A model generated the notes under the pieces. The model was not told the DNA's origin and did no database searches. It saw only the letters and a program-made list of their open reading frames with translations. From Candidatus Udaeobacter sp. (GTDB taxonomy: Bacteria > Verrucomicrobiota > Verrucomicrobiia > Chthoniobacterales > UBA10450), in NCBI GenBank assembly GCA_013372845.1, contig JAALOD010000003.1, forward strand, positions 27,754 to 81,270: a DNA stretch of 53,517 nucleotides. The letters are read 5' to 3'. The position numbers were made by a program, and so were the translations under genes. Shown here piece by piece: positions 47,950 through 53,517 of the stretch. Position 1 is the stretch's first letter, and every line of letters begins with the position of its first letter.

Positions 47950-49629
47950 TCATTTCTTAAACATCTCATCTCGCTTTGCCTTAAACTCGCTCCCGGGTTT
48001 CCATTCCGGAAATTTGTCGCCGTTGGCAACCTGATAACCAACTTCGAATAAGAGGTCGACATCCTGCACGGCGCCAGAAAGATCCCAGTTTGGATCAACT
48101 TCGTCGGAAACCTGATGATAATGGTGCGCAGTGTAATCGTCTTTCTTTTCCTGGCCGAAATTTGCCGGTTTCCCGACGAAATCCTTTCCGCCGCCAGTGT
48201 AGAGCGAGGGCACACCGCGCTTGGTAAATTCGAAATGATCGGCGCGGTAAAAACTACCTTTCTCCGGCTGACTGTTGGGTTTCATCTCTCGACCATTGCG
48301 TTTCGCGGCTGCCGCTAATAAGTCGTCGAGCGTTGAATTGTTGTTACTGAGGTCTTCGATGTCGCGGGTTTTCCCCCACGGATTCACGGTGTCGATGTTG
48401 ATGTCGGCCAGGGTTTTTTCCAGCGGATACAGCGGATGCAGGGCATAAAATTTCGCGCCGAGCAATCCTGCTTCTTCAGCAGTCGTGGCCATGAATAAAA
48501 CCGAGCGTTTCGGCGGTGGATTCAATTTTGTGAATGCGGCCGCGAGCTGGATAACCGATGCAACGCCCGATGCGTTATCGATGGCCCCGTTAGAAATCTG
48601 GTCGCCCTGCAATTCGGGATGACGCCCGAGGTGGTCCCAGTGCGCCGTGTAAATTACATATTCGTCGCGCAATTTCGGATCGCTTCCATCGAGTTTACCG
48701 ATCACATTGTGCGACTTGAACGAGCGAAGCTGTTGTTTGATGTCGATCTTCGCTTTGGCTTTCAGCGTCACTGGCCGGAACTCTTTCGTGATTGCCGATT
48801 TCTTCAGCGCATCAAAATCCTGACCACAAGCGTCCAGCAATTTCTTCGCGCCATCGAGAGTGATCCAACAGCGTGCTTCCACGGCGTCCGCGTTTTTATT
48901 TGGTGAATCAATCTCGTAGTTCTCCTTCGCCCAGCTCGTTTTCACGACCGAGTACGGATAGCCTGCCGACCCAGTCTCGTGAATAATCACCGCGGCCGCA
49001 GCCCCTTTTTGTGCGGCGATCTCGTATTTGTAAGTCCAGCGGCCGTAGTAGGTCATCGCTTTTCCCTTAAACATTTTCTGATCGAGTTTTGATGGATCTT
49101 TCGGATCGGGAATTGGGGGATCGCCGATCAGCATCAGCAGCGTTTTGCCGTGAACATCAACGTTTTTGTAATCGTCCCAGCCATATTCCGGCGCGACGAC
49201 GCCGTATCCGACAAAGACCACATCCGAATTGTCGATCTTGATTTCCGGTTGGAGACGCGCTGATGACGCGATGAAATCGTCAGGATACGTAAGGTCGGTG
49301 GTTTTATCGCCAACAGTGAACGACATCGTTGGTTCGCTCTTTATCCCAGCCAACGGAATTTCCTGTGTGTAAGTCCCGTCCGGATTTCCCGGCTTCAACC
49401 CGATCTGTTTGAACTGGTCGCTGATGTATTTAACTGAAAGCTCTTCGCCTTTTGTCCCCGGTGCGCGCCCTTCGAATTCATCCGACGCAAGAACCTTGAT
49501 ATGTGCGAGCAAACCATCTGGCGTGATCGCTTCCAGTGCCGGTTCCAATCGCAACGCTAATTCATCGACAGCGAAAACCGAAGTTGCAGCGGTAAGAAAA
49601 ACTGCGATCAACCAACCCGAAATTTTCAT
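47950..49629 (-). CDS. M28 family metallopeptidase with PA domain
   Basis: Signal peptide MKISGWLIAVFLTAATSVFA; VIYTAHWDHLGRHPELQGDQISNGAIDNASGVASVIQLAAAF; MATTAEEAGLLGAKFYALHP. Confidence 0.93.
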   Translation of the reverse strand: MKISGWLIAVFLTAATSVFAVDELALRLEPALEAITPDGLLAHIKVLASDEFEGRAPGTKGEELSVKYISDQFKQIGLKPGNPDGTYTQEIPLAGIKSEPTMSFTVGDKTTDLTYPDDFIASSARLQPEIKIDNSDVVFVGYGVVAPEYGWDDYKNVDVHGKTLLMLIGDPPIPDPKDPSKLDQKMFKGKAMTYYGRWTYKYEIAAQKGAAAAVIIHETGSAGYPYSVVKTSWAKENYEIDSPNKNADAVEARCWITLDGAKKLLDACGQDFDALKKSAITKEFRPVTLKAKAKIDIKQQLRSFKSHNVIGKLDGSDPKLRDEYVIYTAHWDHLGRHPELQGDQISNGAIDNASGVASVIQLAAAFTKLNPPPKRSVLFMATTAEEAGLLGAKFYALHPLYPLEKTLADINIDTVNPWGKTRDIEDLSNNNSTLDDLLAAAAKRNGREMKPNSQPEKGSFYRADHFEFTKRGVPSLYTGGGKDFVGKPANFGQEKKDDYTAHHYHQVSDEVDPNWDLSGAVQDVDLLFEVGYQVANGDKFPEWKPGSEFKAKRDEMFKK

Positions 49630-49678
49630 GCTCTTTCTGTAGCGGCTCTCTCTGAACGTCGCAAACGTTGTGAGTGCG

Positions 49679-50395
49679 TCAGTCGCGACAGCGCTCGAAA
49701 ACGAATTGCACGCGGGGATTCGTGGGAGATGGAGGCGTTGTCTCGTCAAACGCTGTGCACGCGAGTAACTGGCTTAAGCCAACCGATTCTGCCATCGAAA
49801 TCATTCGCGCGGGCGTGAACAATTGCCATTCAAAATTGTCTTCTCCACCGTCCGGATAATCCAGGTGCACAAACAGCCGATCTTCCTCTGCGTACTTGGT
49901 TTCTCGAACTACTCCGCCAGGTGTCTTGAACTCATATCGGCCCTGATGAATCATAAAAAACTCGGCGCTCCATAGGTCCAGGATAACACGACCGCCTTCG
50001 CGAACTCCGTCAGCTAATCGTCCTAACACCTCTCGATTTGTTGTCGCATCGAAGTAGCCAAAGCTCTGAGACATGATTATCGCAACATCGAACTTGCCGG
50101 GATCTGGCCGGTAATCGCGAACATCCGCGTTCACGTAGCTCGGGCCGGCAGCTAGCGCCCGAGCTTTCGCGATTGCATCAGCGTCACGATCAAGCCCAAT
50201 CACTGAGTAACCGTGCTTCGCGAGCGCCCGGGCATGTCGTCCCATGCCGCAACACACATCTGCAATTTTGCGGAAACCGGGCAGAGGAGCACAGCGGCAG
50301 ACGAACGCTGCTTCTTGCATCGTACGAGCCTCGCTGATGTTGACGTGGAAGAAGTCAAACCAACGATGGGAATACGTATTCGCCTCTGCGTGCAT
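49679..50395 (-). CDS. Class I SAM-dependent methyltransferase
   Basis: IADVCCGMGRHARALAKHGYSVIGLDRDADAIAKARA; FDVAIIMSQSFGYFD. Start taken at MHAEANTYSHRWFDFFH; the ORF extension to 50488 reads into a repeat. Confidence 0.88.
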   Translation of the reverse strand: MHAEANTYSHRWFDFFHVNISEARTMQEAAFVCRCAPLPGFRKIADVCCGMGRHARALAKHGYSVIGLDRDADAIAKARALAAGPSYVNADVRDYRPDPGKFDVAIIMSQSFGYFDATTNREVLGRLADGVREGGRVILDLWSAEFFMIHQGRYEFKTPGGVVRETKYAEEDRLFVHLDYPDGGEDNFEWQLFTPARMISMAESVGLSQLLACTAFDETTPPSPTNPRVQFVFERCRD

Positions 50396-50418
50396 AATTA
50401 CGGTGCTGCTGAGACAAT

Positions 50419-50532
50419 AAAGCGATGCGAGGACGCATCGCACTCCGAAAGCACTACGTGCGAAAATTGCGACGGACGCCGATCCCATTTCGCGAGGGCT
50501 TTAGGAGTGCGGACGCGTCCTCGCGTCGCTTT
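50419..50532. repeat. 114-bp palindromic (MITE/REP-pair-like) element with about 35-bp terminal inverted repeats
   Basis: Left AAAGCGATGCGAGGACGCATCGCACTCCGAAAGC; right reversed AAAGCGACGCGAGGACGCGTCCGCACTCCTAAAGC. Internal hairpin GCGATGCG-AGGA-CGCATCGC. Confidence 0.9.
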
Positions 50533-50573
50533 GGCGTCGTGCCACTAGTATTGCGCAATATCCACAAGCGCCG

Positions 50574-51002
50574 TCAGATTCTTTTCTCGCGCTGAATAAA
50601 CCACTCAAACTTTGCTGAAAGCGTATGCGCACCGAGTTCGTCGTAGACTTCTACTCTAATTGAAATCACCGAACGGCTTTTCGAAGAAAGCTCCGCATCG
50701 AGCCGAGCGAGAGCTTCTGGTGCTGCACTCGCAGTGGACACGATGCTGCCATTCGCAGGCTTGCGGAACTTTGCCTCCACACGTCGCACCACCGGAAAAA
50801 GATCATCAGAGGAAGCAAAATGTTTGAGCAAAAACTCGCCGCTGGAAGCCTCGGCGAGCGCCAGCTGAGCGCCTGCGTGAACTGTGCCGACATGATTCAG
50901 ATACTGGTTGCCTGATGGCAGTTCTAGGAGATGCGCAGAATCGCTGGCCGGGTGGATGCCCAGGAGGCAATTGAAGGGCAATTCAGTGACGCTGATTTTC
51001 AC
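50574..51002 (-). CDS. Hotdog-fold thioesterase-like (DUF4442/PaaI-like)
   Basis: HLLELPSGNQYLNHVGTVHAGAQLALAEASSGEFLLKHFA; VRRVEAKFRKPANGSIVSTASA. Confidence 0.72.
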   Translation of the reverse strand: MKISVTELPFNCLLGIHPASDSAHLLELPSGNQYLNHVGTVHAGAQLALAEASSGEFLLKHFASSDDLFPVVRRVEAKFRKPANGSIVSTASAAPEALARLDAELSSKSRSVISIRVEVYDELGAHTLSAKFEWFIQREKRI

Positions 51003-51008
51003 ACAGTG

Positions 51009-51479
51009 CTATGCCTTTACCGACGGCGCAGTGAGCCAAGCTTGAATCTTTTCCAACGTCTCATCTCTATTCATGTCGAGAATTGGCTTGCGAAAAGTTA
51101 GCCGTGCCCAATCCATCAATTGCGGTCCCGAAATCTCGGTCTCGTGCGGGTGAGCAGCAAAATATTTCGCGACTAGCCATCCTGTCTTGGGAAAAAGATG
51201 AAAGTGAACGGTGCGCGTTTCCTCCGAAAATAAAGTGCAGTAAACTCGCTGTGGCTGAACGACTGCTTCGATTGCAGCTGTGACTATAGCCAACGTCGGC
51301 CCGAGCGTTGCTATTGTTGCTGAATTCATCTGCGACAGCGATTCGACAGCCTGTCTTGGTGTGGCGATCAAATAACCTGGGACGTAGCAGTTGCTGCACG
51401 CTTCTATGATAAAGTGCTCATTGGCCAGAACTGCCGAGTGGCTTTTCGTTTGCCCAGCGGGGTTTGTGAGATCCCTCAC
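51009..51479 (-). CDS. HIT-like domain protein (variant histidine motif)
   Basis: ANEHFIIEACSNCYVPGYLIATPRQAVESLSQM; TRTVHFHLFPKTGW. N-terminal residues overlap a repeat, so the start is uncertain. Confidence 0.6.
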   Translation of the reverse strand: MRDLTNPAGQTKSHSAVLANEHFIIEACSNCYVPGYLIATPRQAVESLSQMNSATIATLGPTLAIVTAAIEAVVQPQRVYCTLFSEETRTVHFHLFPKTGWLVAKYFAAHPHETEISGPQLMDWARLTFRKPILDMNRDETLEKIQAWLTAPSVKA

Positions 51480-51495
51480 TTGGTTCGGGATGACA
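51468..51495. repeat. Half-copy of palindromic family 2
   Basis: Reverse complement TGTCATCCCGAACCAAGTGAGGGATCTC, compare TGTCATTCTGAGCGAATCGAAGAATCTC at 35113. Confidence 0.8.
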
Positions 51496-51503
51496 GGGTA
51501 GCG

Positions 51504-53517
51504 TTAGCGACCTTCGTGCGATGGTCCCAAGGGAGCTTTATTTTTCTCCTGTGCACCGATACCGATTTTTTTCAGGAATGGCTGGATCGATTGTTTACGG
51601 CCCAGGTACTTCTCGATTGAAACGTTTACGTCACGCGAATCGCCCGGCTCGTAGATTTCGTGGCGTAATTTCATGCCCGCTTGTTTGTCGAGGTAACCGT
51701 CCTTTGCCTTTTCGAAGACTGTTGCCATGTCAGCGGCGATTGCATCGGCCCATGCGTACCCATAATAGCCGGCATCATACCCATTCAGATGTCCGAAGTA
51801 GGAAACGAATGTTGTGCTCGGATCGATCGGCAGGAAGACTTTTTCAAGAATCGGATTTGAAGTTGCCACGCAATCGTAAGGCATGTCTTCGGCGTGGTGA
51901 TCGTGCAACGCGAGGTCGAGCGACGCGAAGGCGAACTGGCGTCGATAAAAAACACCGGCATTCGCAAGCTTGGCGTCATTCATTTTTTTGATTATTTCCG
52001 CTGGAATTTTCTTCGATGGATCGCGGTAGTCGGCCGCAAACGTGTCGAGCACTTTCTTGTCCCAGACCCAGTTTTGCAGCATCTGCGACGGCGCCTCCAC
52101 GAAATCACCCGGCACATGCGTTCCGGCAAAACGGCCGTACTTCGCGCGAGTGAGAATCGAATGCAGAGCGTGACCGAATTCGTGGAACAAAGTCTCGACC
52201 TCCTGGTGCGTCATCAAAGACGGCTTGTCTCCCGCCGGAGGCGAAAAGTTGCAAAGCAAGGCGACAGTTGGCCGCTGGTATTTTCCATCCGGCAACAATT
52301 TGCCGCTGATGATTTCGAATTGTGCGAAGTGATTGAATTTTCCTTCGCGCGGAAACATATCGAGATAAAACATCCCGAGCGGTTCGCCCGTGGCGGAATC
52401 GGTCACCATGTAAAGCTGGAGATATTCGATCCATTTGTAAGGTGCGGCGATCTTCTCGAATTTCAGACTAAAGATGCTCTGATAAATATTGAACATGCCG
52501 TCGAGCACTTTTTGGAACGGGAAAAATGCGCGCAACGCTTCCTTATCAACGGCGTACTTTTGTTTGTCCCGCTGGTTGGCATAATAGCGCCAGTCCCACA
52601 CCTCGATTTTGGCGTTGGGGTCATTCGTTTCAGCGGCCTTCAGCTTTTGTAATTCCGCCACTTCGCTTTCAAACTTGGGCTGAATTCCGGTGACCAGATC
52701 GCTAATGTACTTCTCGGCGTTCGCACCAGTCTTGGCCATTTTGACTTCGGTCTGATAGTCGTCCCACGATTTGTAACCGAGCCGCAGCGCAATCTTGTTC
52801 CGAAGCGCGAGCATTTGGTTGAGAACGAGAACGTTTGCATCCTTGGCGAGCGTCTCGCGAATGACGTAAAGCTGCTTGCGCGTCGCTTCGCTCTTAGCGT
52901 TTTCCTCGACGGTATTGAATTGCCAGGTGACATTTGCCATCACTGTGTAGGCATCGTCTCCTGCCCTGATGCCGGGTGAAGCGAAAAAACTTTCCGGCAG
53001 TCCATTCAAATCGGCCTTGGTGAAGATCACCGGCGCGTTGGCCTTCACAATGTTTGTGTCGAAGTCAGTGCCGAGTTTAGACAACTCCTTCCGCAACTGC
53101 TCAACCTCTTTGCGCTGATCCGGCGGAAGGTCTAGTCCGGCGCGGCGATAATCGCGCAATGTTTCATTCAGCAGTTTTTCGTCTTCCCCCGAAAGCCTCG
53201 GGTGCGTATCAGCAAAAGCCTTGATTGCCTTGTAAACGTCCTCACGGTAATCAATGCCGACGGCCCAATCTTGAAAGGCTTTTATCGCGTTCTCGGCAGC
53301 GGCGCGCATTTCTGGATTCGTGTTTGTCTCTTTGATGATTGTGGCCCTGTTCGCCGCAAGTCCAGCCTGGTAGGTGAGATCATCGAGCGCGACGACCGTG
53401 CTCTTAAACGTAACTTTTTTCAGATCCTGCGAGCCGATTTGATCCAGCGCCTTGTTCGCCTTTGCGATGGCATCGTTCATCATCGCCTCGACCGCTTTTG
53501 GCGTTTGCTCCCAATCG
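51504..53517 (-). CDS. M3 family oligopeptidase, 5' end beyond the window
   Basis: ETLFHEFGHALHSILTRAKYGRFAGTHVPGDFVEAPSQMLQNW (HExxH). Reading frame stays open to the window edge (DWEQTPKAVEAMMNDAI). Confidence 0.95.
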   Translation of the reverse strand, partial: DWEQTPKAVEAMMNDAIAKANKALDQIGSQDLKKVTFKSTVVALDDLTYQAGLAANRATIIKETNTNPEMRAAAENAIKAFQDWAVGIDYREDVYKAIKAFADTHPRLSGEDEKLLNETLRDYRRAGLDLPPDQRKEVEQLRKELSKLGTDFDTNIVKANAPVIFTKADLNGLPESFFASPGIRAGDDAYTVMANVTWQFNTVEENAKSEATRKQLYVIRETLAKDANVLVLNQMLALRNKIALRLGYKSWDDYQTEVKMAKTGANAEKYISDLVTGIQPKFESEVAELQKLKAAETNDPNAKIEVWDWRYYANQRDKQKYAVDKEALRAFFPFQKVLDGMFNIYQSIFSLKFEKIAAPYKWIEYLQLYMVTDSATGEPLGMFYLDMFPREGKFNHFAQFEIISGKLLPDGKYQRPTVALLCNFSPPAGDKPSLMTHQEVETLFHEFGHALHSILTRAKYGRFAGTHVPGDFVEAPSQMLQNWVWDKKVLDTFAADYRDPSKKIPAEIIKKMNDAKLANAGVFYRRQFAFASLDLALHDHHAEDMPYDCVATSNPILEKVFLPIDPSTTFVSYFGHLNGYDAGYYGYAWADAIAADMATVFEKAKDGYLDKQAGMKLRHEIYEPGDSRDVNVSIEKYLGRKQSIQPFLKKIGIGAQEKNKAPLGPSHEGR

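Noticed and set aside
1-53517. CRISPR array, rRNA, tRNA, prophage or autonomous IS element
   Set aside because: No regular direct repeats with unique spacers, no rRNA signature, no convincing tRNA cloverleaf and no transposase, integrase or phage structural motifs seen by eye; a tRNA scan was not possible.

Overview
The gene content and order suggest a Verrucomicrobiota-like chromosome segment; this taxonomy is my inference and was not tested. The backbone is an intact housekeeping core: rplA-rplJ-rplL-rpoB-rpoC, rpsB-tsf, purS-yqaE-purQ-bioD, tyrS, thrB and lpxK. LigD is split into two loci, and there are carbohydrate, peptidase, TPR and transport genes. The ORF track does not explain three things. 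(1) At least three families of short palindromic interspersed repeats are present. They sit repeatedly at or within stop codons and in convergent intergenic gaps. One 69-bp element (TTGTAGGGC...GCCCTACAA) is inserted exactly in frame in the linker of the LigD phosphoesterase-ligase. (2) At least seven lesions (frameshifts, apparent internal deletions, one in-frame TGA) fall in accessory genes: kelch/FG-GAP-like, outer-membrane protein, ApbE, membrane protein, dodecin, DUF883-like and metallophosphoesterase. The long core genes are intact. (3) A 34-aa, very basic AURKAIP1/COX24-like ORF was missed by the ORF track because it is short. No CRISPR array, rRNA, convincing tRNA or transposase was seen. 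I found no clear new defence system. The strongest leads are the palindromic-repeat biology and the decaying ApbE/FMN locus. Nothing was computed or searched; all family calls come from reading motifs.
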